This document shows positions 23,115 to 34,338 of a stretch of DNA of 64,000 bases, piece after piece (position 1 is the first letter of the stretch; each line of letters opens with the position of its first letter). The DNA comes from Argentina anserina (lineage: Eukaryota; Streptophyta; Magnoliopsida; Rosales; Rosaceae), in the NCBI RefSeq assembly GCF_933775445.1, contig NC_065874.1, positions 21,150,501 to 21,214,500 on the forward strand. Reading direction: 5' to 3'. A model generated the notes under the pieces. The model searched no databases, was not told the origin of the DNA, and saw nothing but the letters and a program-made list of their open reading frames with translations. The translations under genes and the position numbers were made by a program.

Positions 23115-25033
23115 TGTAACATCCCTCAACTCAGAACATTAAAATTTCGAATTTATGGATGCTAACACTCTGATATAACTTCAATAAATGAAATTACGAT
23201 ACAGCAGCTGAATATCTTATCCAAGTTTAACAAAACATTTAGATTTCAAACTGTAACAAAACGTAGTTACACGTGTAAGTTGTACAGTATTCAACTCTCA
23301 CAAGTCCTCACCAAAATAAGAAAATGAACAGAAACTAAAACAACACACTATTGTTAAACTGCTCACTCCTTCCGCCTCTACTACTGCGAAGTACCTGCAG
23401 TAATACCCTCAGCACCAATAATGGTACACCAGGATTGTAAACACAAACCTGATCAGCTATAAGGCTGGTATGAGTAAACTAAAAGAAATACTCAAGGATA
23501 ATGTAACATATTTCTAAACTCAGAAATATATATAAAACAACATTATCATCACAACACTAATAACGTCAACTCGCAACCAATGCCACAACAAACGCCACAT
23601 ATTGCCACACAAGCATAATCACATCTCACAATCACATCGCAACACATGCAGAATATTTTGGGTTAATGCGACCCTCAAGTCGCACCCAAAAGATTAGCAC
23701 TAATACACATCTATAATGAATCACACAACAAGTAAATATATATATATATAATGTAAGTTCACACGTCTAGTTACCACCAAGGTAACTAGACCAAATGTGA
23801 GGTTTATCCACCTTAATGCTTGCTTCCACTTCTAACTCAACAAGTCGAATACTTGTTTCCAACTCAAGCACCTAAGTTAAACAAAGCTCCACTTAGTAAA
23901 AAAGAACCAAAACAACTCAAATAATACACTTCATAAATTTCAGCAAGAACCCATGCCACACACTAGTGGCATCCACTCTAACCTCTTCACCATTTTCTTC
24001 TCTTACTTCCCAAAACCAAACTTTCCAAAATGTCACAACTTAACTTAACAACTTCCCCAACCATGGCACTCCCAAACATCCCCTACTCCCTCAAGCCTCT
24101 CTTGCTTTCCAAAAGAACCCCTTCACTACCCAAAACACCAAAACAGTGGCCTAACTACTTCCACTGTATCAAAATCTCTCACAGGAATTCCATCAAACAC
24201 CTTTTGTGCATTCCCTTAAACCCTTCCACTTCTCACAAGCAAGACCCCAAAACTTACAATACATCTTGACCTTCAAATAACTCACCATTACCACTAAGAA
24301 CACCACCAAATAATAATATAACATAACCAACAAGGGAAAACGAAATTACCAAGCTGAGCTCCTTAAGTCACTGTCCAAAATCAGCATCAACCAACCAAGC
24401 CACTGGTGCACATAACCCGCAGATTTACTAGCACCTCAAGGTCTCCTTCTGCCGGCTACAACTGCAACAACACTCCACAGGAAGCAGCAGCAGCAGGGGC
24501 AGCAGCAGCAGTAATCAAGCAGCAACAGGAAGCAAACAACAAGCAGCACGGTAGTTGGGTGAGAAGATCAAAGTAGAAGAAGAATTTATGGAGAGAAAGA
24601 AGAGAAGAAGAAAGAAGATGAAGAAGAAGAGAATGAGAAGATAAGCACGGGGCAGAAATGAAGAAGAGATGAGAGGGAAAGAAGATATTTGTTTCCCAAT
24701 TCTCTCCCCCTTTTACCCTTTTCAACAACAACTTCTGTAATTAAAATCTCACTCCTCCAACTTCCAATTACTACGTTTCACATGTCTACAAACTCGTTTT
24801 GACGAGCTCTACGACTTTTGTGAAGGAAGTTTCATGAAACGAGTGACGAATTAAAAGTCAACTCTTAAGTCAACCGAAATAAATTCGAAAAAAACGACTT
24901 AATGGTTCTCGAACTGATTCCTACTTCGAATGAAGGCTATTTAAAAGACGTAGAGTATGGATATAACCAAAATATCATTTCATTAATCTCCATGAAATTA
25001 CAAGAAATGAATAACGAAATTCGGGTTATTACA
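23115..25033 (-). repeat. Solo LTR, minus orientation, target duplication AACGC
   Basis: It starts TGTAACATCC and ends GGGTTATTACA, with AACGC at 23110-23114 and 25034-25038. It is the inverted homologue of the solo LTR at 35542-38095: both carry the same short frame with NEGYLKDVEYGYNQNI near the TGTAATAACCCG end. There is no primer site or internal domain on either side, so it is a product of LTR-LTR recombination. A CAG-rich stretch at 24483-24512 lies inside it. Confidence 0.93.
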
Positions 25034-25038
25034 AACGC

Positions 25039-27293
25039 AGTTAAAAAAACCAATTTTAGTTTAAGTCTAGGTGCTTTGCATCTATGATGTAGGGGCACGG
25101 ACGCAGACTTGACGACACAAAAAATATCAACAACCTAAGACTCGACACAACTTGGATGTACATGGAAAAAATTATAAGTTAATATAATTTTAATACATCA
25201 AATAAATATATAAAATCTGAAAATTAATCACTGCTAAAAACATGTCTTGTTCCTTTCTTCTCTTACTATTTGTGCTGCTAGTTTTTGTTACGGTCTTCTG
25301 CTTCTTCTATTTCTTCTCACGCATTGAATCTAAGAGACCCATCCATGATTTCTTTGATGTTTTTGTATTTCTCTCAGTGTCGTCTTCTCAAGTTCCCTAA
25401 GCCTTTTCTTCATATCCACCAGTTCAATTAGCCCTCACAATCTTTTTTTTTTTCATTCTTTTTTATATTTGCACAACCTTTAGTATATTCCATGATCACC
25501 CTCCTCAACCCAATCTCTTCCTTTGAGATCAGAATTGTTTTATTTTTTATTTTTTTAATTCATAATTGATGATATGTCGTGTCAGTCAAAGTGTCATAAT
25601 TGATGATATTTTTTTAATTCATTTGCTTATGTCACGCCACTCACTCTGTGTTGGGGCCTATGTGCGGGGAGTTTCGTCCTTTACTTATTGCTAAATGATT
25701 AACATGGCTAAGTATACAATATATTGGATTACTCAAGCAAGCTGTAAGTCAGGTTTTGATGGCCTAATATTGTCAGTACTGTTTACGTTACATTATTATA
25801 GATGATAATAAATTTCCTGGAATGGTCTTGCTACCTTTTTCTTTGTTTTTTATACTATAATAAATAATAAACTGCTTTGTTTGTACAGACAATGTGGTGT
25901 TAGAGTTCAACCAGTACGCACGTGGTTCATGATGGAGATGCACAATAATCAGCCGGAAAAACCATTGATGAAAAGGAAATGAGGCAGATGGTTTCTTTGG
26001 GGGAATTTGCAAACTTTGCAAGACGGAAGTGATTTCCGTTTGGAAGAGGCTTTTGCCAACTCAAGTCCTAAAATGAAAGAACTATATATACACTTTGTAT
26101 TTGGCGACTGACTTTTAAAATGAACCTGTAACTACTCACCTTAGTTTATTTTCATTTTGTGGTCATTTGTGTAATCCAACAAAATGACACACGCATAGCT
26201 AAGTCACTCATCACTGATCCACATGCAAGTTTTGTTTAGGGAATTCACCTTCAGCCTTAGATTTCAGTTCTATAGAAAAATAATGGCAGTAGTTTTTCCT
26301 TAGTTGCCTCTCTTTTTTGTCCTTTTTTTGTTTATTCAAATCGACATATCCATCCAACCCATTACCCACAACTACTCCAATGTTAATTTCAGTAAGGAAA
26401 GGCTATAAATTATTATGTGAAGAATGTAATCATAATTAGAAATGAGAAATCATTCATTCTCCCGTTAACTAGAAATGCAACTATTAAGGAATGTGATGTA
26501 ACAAAATATTATGTTAATATTGATGAACATTGTGATGCAAGACATTACACTAAAAAAGAAAAGTCAGATTTAGAGATGTAATGTACTGAATTTAGACATC
26601 TTTATTAATTAAAGCAATTCTCCCTATGGAATTGCCAAACCATAAATTATTAGAACTACCCTTCATTTATTAAAACTCTAAAATATATGATACAATGGGT
26701 AGAATTGTAAATCAATAAAAATATAAAAATAAAGAATATTTGCCCACTACCACTACCCATAACGCCGGTATCTCTACATATAACTTCTTTTCTATGTTCA
26801 ATTTAATTTTTTAGAAATAAATAAACACGCGTAGGAGGCTATTGAGTATATTAAGAAAATTTGACATACGTAACTACCAAACAAAAACAATACAAGATTT
26901 GCCCTTAATTGATTAAAATTATAACATATAATAGATAAAATAGTTAGAACAGTAAATAAAAAAATGGTTGTGGGAGGAATTTCTCCCACTACCTGTACAC
27001 ATAACTTCTCTATCTTTTTTTTCTTTTTTTGAAGAAAAAAAAAACAAATGTAGGAACATTGGGAAGACTACAATATTTATGTATTCTAACATATTTTTCT
27101 AGAAAAATAATAAATGCACGCGCAAACACCGCCCTTCTACACTCGCGATAGTAGGTGTAAACTGAATATGGTAATTTTATTGATAAACGGATGTTGATAT
27201 GGTAAATGCATGTAAATGTGTAAAATGAATGTTGTAATTTTATTGTCAGTGTTATAATTTTGTAGGTTCAGATATTCAATAATTATTAATGTT
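25039..27293. other. AT-rich intergenic sequence
   Basis: No complete gene is seen. A possible terminal exon lies at 25889-25982. An imperfect tandem repeat of about 245 bp is visible at 26635-26790 and 26880-27060, both ending in CCCACTACC...ACATAACTTCT. Confidence 0.5.
25889..25982 (+). pseudogene. Possible last exon of an unknown gene
   Basis: A good acceptor (TTTGTTTGTACAG) at 25876-25888 is followed by a 30-codon open stretch ending in TGA at 25980-25982. It reads CGVRVQPVRTWFMMEMHNNQ and then ends PEKPLMKRK. I do not recognise it. A short candidate upstream exon ends at 25743 (donor GTAAGT), but joining it forces a different frame. It could be a gene fragment or chance. Confidence 0.25.
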
Positions 27294-29157
27294 TGATAGG
27301 AGCACAAAGTGTGATGTTCTTAATGTATATATGTCATATTCTACTCTTTGTTACTTCTTATTTAGTGTGTTTTAGATTATTTTGTTAGAATAAGTGTTTA
27401 GGAAGAGCTTAACTCAATTATGTGTAATTTTTTTAGAAAGATAAATCATATACGAACTAGGAGAAGTGGAGATATGATGTATTCCTAGAAGACCAAGGAG
27501 AGCATCTCCGAGTTGAAGATGGAGAAGCATGAGCCGTGAAGTGAAAGTCATATTGGATATGGAGAAGGTTTTTCCATGATGTTATTAAAGAGATTTTCGT
27601 GCATAATAAATCAAAATATCAAGGAGGTTGAAGATATGCATCTAAAGCCCAATCCATACAAGAATCAGAAATCTGTGAGGATTTGTAGTCCAACTTCGAT
27701 AGACTCCCCTGGACAGCTCAGATCGAATTAGAAGGTGTGTGATATATGGTTGGAAAACTCTACGAGTCTAGTTTCCGTAGAAATTAGAATCACATTAGAT
27801 ATCTGTCACGCCCCCAAATCTGAGATCACTATTATATGGAAATATGGTTCCCGAATTAGAGGTGTGACCTTAAAACCAGTAAAATTTCCACAACAAAACT
27901 GATAGAAATATATGTCTGAATAATATTTTTATTAAAAAAAAATCAGAGTTATTTTACATCACAACGAATTTAGAAATACTGAAAATTAGCGAAGATACAC
28001 GAGTCTCGCATTTATTGTCTTGAATTAATAATTGAAGAAAAACCATCATTTTATTTAGTAGATTCATCCCATTCACCAAACATCTACTCATTATCTCAAA
28101 ATAAGATTGTGTAGCATCATGAGTAACATAGACCCAGTAAGTACATAATACATTTTTATAATAATTTGGCTAATGAGAAATTCAAATATGAACAACTAAG
28201 TAAAATGTACCAAGAACTAGGTGTATTTGGTCGCACGAATTCTTATTTATTCATATAGATATACATATCAACATCAATAAATTCAATCAATTGTGTGAAT
28301 TTTCAAGAAAATTGGTAATTAATCACAAAGTCACATGTCAGGGTTTACTTTTACCCAAAACACGGATAAGCATTATCATACAGATGCCAACACCAAAGTA
28401 TGTATACTCAAGGTCAATTCTCCTATGAGTATAATAGTGCACTATCTGTAGGGACTATGGCCCAAGGCTAACTCACAAAGCACAAAACAATTTTACCAGC
28501 AATTCACTTAAGCACATGGTAGTACTAATCACCCGGCCTCACACCTCCAACTCAATAACGTCAACAAAGTTTAGTAATTAAGACAATATTTAAATACTAA
28601 AAAAATATATATAATCTTACACCAAGATATAAATACTTATTAATAACTCAATTTATGCATGAAATAAATAAGTAATTATAAAATATTAGTTAGTAGTCAA
28701 AGGATTAGTAGTCATTTCTCCCATAATAAGGAAAGTCTTTGTCCAAAGTAGCAATGTCATTCAAATAATAGTGTCAAAATCCGTCAACTTTCTATATCGA
28801 TAACTAAATCAATAAACGTCCAAATTAGGCAAGTGAGGAGTGTAATAACCCGAATTTTTAGAAACTAAATATCGAGTATTTTCAAGTGTTAAACATGTGA
28901 AATTAATTCAAGACGACAATTGGAGGTTTGCGACATTTCGAAATGAAAACGGAAACGTTCTCGGATCGTTTAATTAGAAAACGTAACGTTACCGCAACGT
29001 ATAGATGGACTTTTATTCCGTTGCTCGGTTGCGAAAACTTCCTTCACGAAAGTCGTAGAGCTCATCGATACGAGTTCGTGAACACGTCACACGTTCGAAT
29101 CGGACATCGGACGGGAAAGTTATTAACGTCGGAAGTTCGTTCCGATTTTGGAAATAG

Positions 29158-29166
29158 TATAAAAGG
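29158..29166 (+). promoter_or_regulatory. TATA-like box in solo LTR 28841-31465
   Basis: TATAAAAGG about 317 bp from the LTR start, just upstream of a GC-rich leader. The same arrangement occurs in the LTRs at 48114 (48362-48370), 43896 (44894-44903, minus) and 54750 (near 55711-55721, minus). Confidence 0.6.
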
Positions 29167-29659
29167 AACGAGAGTAGATTAAAAATCAGAAAATCAGTTT
29201 TTTCCAAAAATCAGCTCGGGTACTGTTCACCCGACCCAAAAATCTTCTCCAGCCGATTTCTCCACCATCCGACGTCGCCTCGTGTCGTGCCACCTATCAA
29301 ACTGACGGGCTCGACGATCTCCATCTTTTGAGCTACGCCTTGCACTCCGGCGACAACCACACACGGTGCAGCAACCGCCGGAAGTTACTGCTGTGTCGGC
29401 GCCGCCTCCTCCGGCCACCATAGCTCGAGATTCTTGGGGGGTTTTGCTTGTCTCAGTCCCAACAACATTCTCACAAAATGAATCGAGCCAAATCGAAGTG
29501 TAAGTACCCGAATCAAAATTTCAATTTCTAAGGTTTGTGAATAGTGCCGAATTTATGTTCTTCGTTGTTTGGACTGTTTAGGCTCGGATTTAGACCTTGG
29601 TGTTAACTAGGAAGTTGTTGGAAATGTTGTTTAGGTTGTGGTGGTGAAATTTGGTGATG

Positions 29660-29930
29660 ATTGGTGGCGGTCGGTGAACAGTAACGCCGCATGAACAGTA
29701 ACTCCGTATGAATAGTAGCTCCGTATGAATAGTAACTGTAAATAGTGATCTGTAACAGTAACTGTGAATAGTGATATGTAACAGTAACTATGAATAGTGA
29801 TCTGTAACAGTGAATGTGAACAGTGTCATGATAAAACAGTAACTGTGAACAATGGTTTAGTAAAAACAGTAATTAGTAAACATGAACAGTGTTCCGTGAA
29901 CAATGTTTTATGAACAACATTTAGCTGTGC
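29660..29930 (+). repeat. Minisatellite based on TGAACAGTAACT
   Basis: About fifteen degenerate units of 11-25 bp built on tgaAcAGTaact / tgaAtAGTgatct, all within the LTR. The composition differs sharply from the GC-rich leader before it. Confidence 0.75.
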
Positions 29931-30125
29931 TGAACTCGTCACCTGATATTTTAAGTATCATTTTCTAAGCATTTATCGTGCTATTAGGTGACTGACGAAA
30001 CGAGTGAGGAATTTACTTTCAGGGTCGTGGAAGTTGCACGCAGGAAACAAGGTGAGTAAAATCTCACATATTTACGAATCTACCCTTGCGGTGATTCTAA
30101 GATTTTTGTAAGAGATTTAAATATT

Positions 30126-30620
30126 GAAATACGACATGTATACGATATAGTGGATTACATATATATTGTATAAATGGTAATAAGTACATATATATATATA
30201 TAGTTTGCTATATTATATACTGTTATGAATTCATATGAAATTGGTCATTTCGATGACGAGAATTAAATATTGAGCATGTGATTTGATTTTTGTACAATAA
30301 AATGTGTGATTATCGTACGTGGTTTTAACATGAGTTTGTTAAAATGTTTTGTCTTCGGACGAGTTTTTCTCTTCGGACGTGTTTATGAAATATGACATGT
30401 ATATGATATAATGGATTATATATATATATTGTATAAATGGTAAATATGTACATATATATATATATATAGTTTGCTATATAATATACTGTTATGATTTTAT
30501 CGTGATTTATGTCATTTTGATGACGAGATTTATATATCGAGCATGTGATTTTGATTTGTACAATATGATGTGAGATTATTGTACGTGATTTTAACATTGA
30601 GATTGTTAAAATGTTGATTT
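30126..30620 (+). repeat. Diverged tandem duplication inside an LTR, period about 262 bp
   Basis: 30126-30385 and 30388-30620 share ordered landmarks: ACATGTATA, a (TA)n stretch, TAGTTTGCTATAT, GATGACGAGA, GAGCATGTGATTT and GTCTTCGGAC. A third partial copy (GATGTGAGATTATTGTACGTG) begins near 30648. Confidence 0.75.
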
Positions 30621-32754
30621 GTCTTCGGACTTGATTTGTTACAATATGATGTGAGATTATTGTACGTGTTTGGCAAGTCGGAACCTAGCCTTTGGCCGGG
30701 CGAAAGTTACGATACAGTTAGAGCTTTAGTCTGTCTGCCGGAGTCCTGCATGTGAGGTAACGGGTGGTTACCTACTCATGAGTACTCATATTTTTGGATA
30801 TTGGGTAGCGGGTGGTTGCCCAATATCGGCGGTGTATTACGAGAGGGGTAACAGATGTGTACCGGCGTTCTTGGTACCCGTATTATAAATGCATTTGGGT
30901 AACCAGAAGTGTTACTTAATTTCTCATGAGCGTTTCATTTCATATTTCTTTGGGACAACCAGATGGGCCGTCCATTGTCTCATGAGTGCATTTATATTTG
31001 TTTGATTTCTGGATTTTTTGTATATATTGATATGCGAGTTATATTTTCATTTTACTCATACGAGCTGTAAAGCTTACCGGGTTGTGTTTACAATCCCGGT
31101 GCACCAATTCAATGGTGTAGGGGATACTTCCGCAGGTGTTGATTAGTGGAGATTGAGAGACGACTCCGGAGACTCGAAGTTGTTCGTTACCCTGCTTGTG
31201 GTGAGATTCCTAGAGTGGATTTGTGAGTGAGAATTTGTGAGCATTTAATTGTGTGTTTTGTGAGAGATTGTGAGGATTATTACATTTCCATTTTTATGTA
31301 TGAATTACAAATTTGGTTGTAATAATTGGTTTGTCTGAGTTGTATTGAGAACTCAGTAGTGATCCGCTGTGACATTTTAAATGATTTCGATTTCATTGAG
31401 ATTGTTTGGTGTTTAACGACTTTAAAATTTTGAGTTTTTAAACTCGAAATTTTTGGGTCGTTACAAGGAGTCTATGTTCAAGGCTTTTTCGTAAGGAATC
31501 TAATAAGATAAGTCATACAGTCCAGTTCAAAGTCATTGAGTCCAAAAAAGTTCAAACACAGTAGTAGTGCAGAAACCGATCATCTAGCTATCATCTTAGA
31601 TGTCTACATATATAACTAGTAACAAACATTTTTTCATTTCTTCTTAAATTTTCCAGATTAAAAGTAGATGTCTTATACTTTAATTTGATATAAAGTTTGT
31701 GGAAAAGTGTTAAGAAATGAGTGAGATATGAGTTTTAAAGTTGTGAGTACTACAAAAGATTTTCAGTGACTTTATTAACTCTAACTTTGATTAGCCATAA
31801 CTTCTTCATTTCTAAACATTTTTGAGTGATTCAAAAGCGTAAATTGAAGAATTTTCATGAGGAATTTAATACTATTGTTACCTTAGACAAACTCAGATGT
31901 TATAAAATATGAAAATATAATTCTTACCAAAACATGGTCTTTTCCATTTTATACTTAGCTATGCACTTTGATAAATCTTAAAAAGAAGATTATAAGGATG
32001 TAAGATGTACTTACCTTTAAGTTCAGGGGTGCAATGAAGGTTTTGATGTGGATCCAAAATTCGATTACTTTAGTAAAGAAGAAACTTGTTTAAGAGAGAA
32101 AGAGTGAAAACTATAATTTCCGCTTGAGAAACATTGAATGGTTGAGTTTTCTATCAACTAAGGGGACTCTAGACTTGCATGATTTCTGACTTTGAAGTGT
32201 GAAAAAAACTTGATGCAGCTCACAACTATAAATAGGCCAAGAATGAACACAAAAGTTCAATTCTCACCTACCATTCTCAATAATTAATACTGAGTGATGG
32301 CCAAGCTAGTTAGTGTGGTTGTTGGCAAAGAAAAAAATAGTGTGATAGGGAAAAACATAAAATTAAACAGCTAGGTTCAAAACATATTAGCATAAGGATT
32401 ATATATATATATATGTAGATATAACAAAGAAATTTTTATGTATTATTCTAAAAAGTAAAGGAATTTAGTGTATTCCTTTCATAAGGTTTTTAATATATTT
32501 GCACTATCTAACACTAATATAATGCATAAAAGATATTACTATTAGTATTAGATTTAAACTCGATTACAAAGTATCGAGTATATGCAAGAATACGAGCTAA
32601 CGTATTCAAATCGTGGTCTAATACATACAAAAAGAAATTTCTATCATTGAAAGTATGTACCTTCGCATCATTCGTAGAGAAATGTTGAAAGGAAAATTGA
32701 ATTAATTCTAAGTTAATATAACCTTAGAGTACTAAATAGTAAATACTAAATTTT

Positions 32755-34338
32755 GGGGTATTACAATATCTATGTCTTAGAGGAAGTTATGACAGAAACA
32801 TTACTCGGAGGTCCAGTGGGCTCGGTAGAAATATTTCAGCCATTAATTTGCTTTTGATACAAGGGTGGTGAGTGAAAGTTGGGGCTTGTTTTTCTATATA
32901 TAGAGGCACGAATCTACATTAGAATGATCATCAACCTTGCGCCAAGTATAGCCAAAGCTCTGCCTAATCACATCCTCAACGACCAAGAACCCTAGAATCT
33001 GATTCAATCATCATCTATCATTGTTTTGATTCACTCATCCATCCTTGAAGATTTCGTGTACCTTCTTGTGAAGATTTGGAGGAATAACTTAAAGTGTATA
33101 CGATGAACTTCATGTTATGATGCCCTGAAGGTAATTAGTTGCTTGTTTCTTTGTTATATTCACTGATCATTCCCTTAGGTTGATATGTATGTCCAGACGC
33201 TTAGCATGACTATCTAAGTATCGGTTTGGACTTGTGCTATGAACATGTTACTCGGCAGTTCTTGTTAGGGTTAGTGTGTTAGATTTCTTGTAAGGGACAA
33301 AGCTAAACTTGAATGTGTTAAGTGTCAATGTGAACATGATAACCTTGTTAGAAAGACCTACAGCTTGAATATGATTGAGATTGGAATTCGTTGCTTATGC
33401 TCATATATGATTTGTTTGGTGATTGCTTGTGTGTTGGTTGGTTGATCAGATTTATATAGTAGCTTAGGTTTTTATATTTCTGTTCATATCTGAAATCGAA
33501 AATTTCAAACCTTTTGTGAATTCGTGATTAAATGTTTGTGATTCAGTCCCTAGTTGGATCTCTGGTTTGTAACGATACTCTCTTGCTTTATACTACTAAT
33601 GATGCTTACATGGTTAATATTAATGTCGAGTAATCGAATTGATCAATGTTCTATTTGTTACCGAATAATTTTATGACATACATTTCCCTGGCTAACTTTG
33701 ACATTTATTATAAATAGTGAAAACAATGGTGAAGACTCCACCCTTATTACAAATATGAAATAATTCAGTTTCATCCCACACGGTGAGCGTGAATCTTATT
33801 TGAGGGAGTGGAAAGTGAAAATTTATTTTTTGTGGGTTTGCACTACTTCATATGATTAGTGCAACCTCCAAAAATAAAAAATAGATGAGACAGCTTCATA
33901 CATTTTATGTTGCCTTTAATTTCAGTCACTGATGAACCATTTCTCACAGGCATAGATTGGCATATAAGAAAGTCAATTTACAAACCTCATCAATTGTAGC
34001 AAGAATAAATGTGGTATCATTCTTAACTGGGGATTGGGGTACTAGTCATATGAAACTAACAACTAACAAAATTACACATATTTACCAATTTACAATTCAC
34101 AAAGTAGAATGGATTTATATAGAATTAACATCAATAACTCGCACAAACAACGTAACAACTAATGATAAATGAATGGAAGATGTAGAGATATAATTAACTA
34201 CACATTAACACATAATTAACACTTCGGATATCTAAAATTCAATCATATCATATAAGCAACCAACCAAGAACATAGTTCATCTCATAATCCTAATTGAGAA
34301 CATAGTAACATATCTCACATAGAATCTATTGTTGCCCC
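32755..34338 (+). repeat. Duplicated block, copy A
   Basis: It matches 41724-43310 nearly base for base. The block spans the last 11 bp of the middle solo LTR, its ATATC duplication, the right part of the Athila-type solo LTR, the ATGTT duplication and about 690 bp beyond. Because the copy includes insertion footprints, it is a DNA duplication and not an independent insertion. Confidence 0.9.

Larger units (their letters stand above)
28841..31465 (+). repeat. Solo LTR of a chromovirus-like family, target duplication AGGAG (innermost of three)
   Basis: It starts TGTAATAACCCG and ends GGGTCGTTACA; 2625 bp, flanked by AGGAG at 28836-28840 and 31466-31470. TATAAAAGG at 29158-29166 is followed by a GC-rich leader (29220-29470), a short minisatellite (29660-29930), a tandem duplication of about 262 bp (30126-30620), and a region with iterated GGTAAC...GTTACC hairpins (30755-30860). 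Confidence 0.95.
27804..32765 (-). repeat. Solo LTR of a chromovirus-like family, target duplication ATATC (middle of three)
   Basis: It starts TGTCACGCCCCC and ends GGGGTATTACA, flanked by ATATC at 27799-27803 and 32766-32770. Its own sequence is 27804-28840 plus 31471-32765, about 2330 bp. The minus orientation is inferred because the right end read on the minus strand (TGTAATACCCC) resembles the 5' ends of the other families, and a TATTTATAG box follows near 32223-32236. It was inserted into the Athila-type LTR. Confidence 0.92.
27294..33645 (+). repeat. Athila-type solo LTR, plus orientation, target duplication ATGTT (outermost of three nested LTRs)
   Basis: It starts TGATAGGAGCACA, the reverse complement of the Athila LTR end at 18947, and ends CGAATTGATCA. 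It is flanked by ATGTT at 27289-27293 and 33646-33650. Its own sequence is 27294-27803 plus 32771-33645, about 1385 bp, split by a second solo LTR. A TATA-like CTATATATAG lies at 32894-32903. No primer site or coding DNA follows, so the element has collapsed to one LTR. Confidence 0.95.

Noticed and set aside
24456..24731. Poly-Ala/Ser coding gene or CAG-repeat gene
   Set aside because: A low-complexity CAG/GAAGAA stretch inside a solo LTR; no splice or domain evidence.
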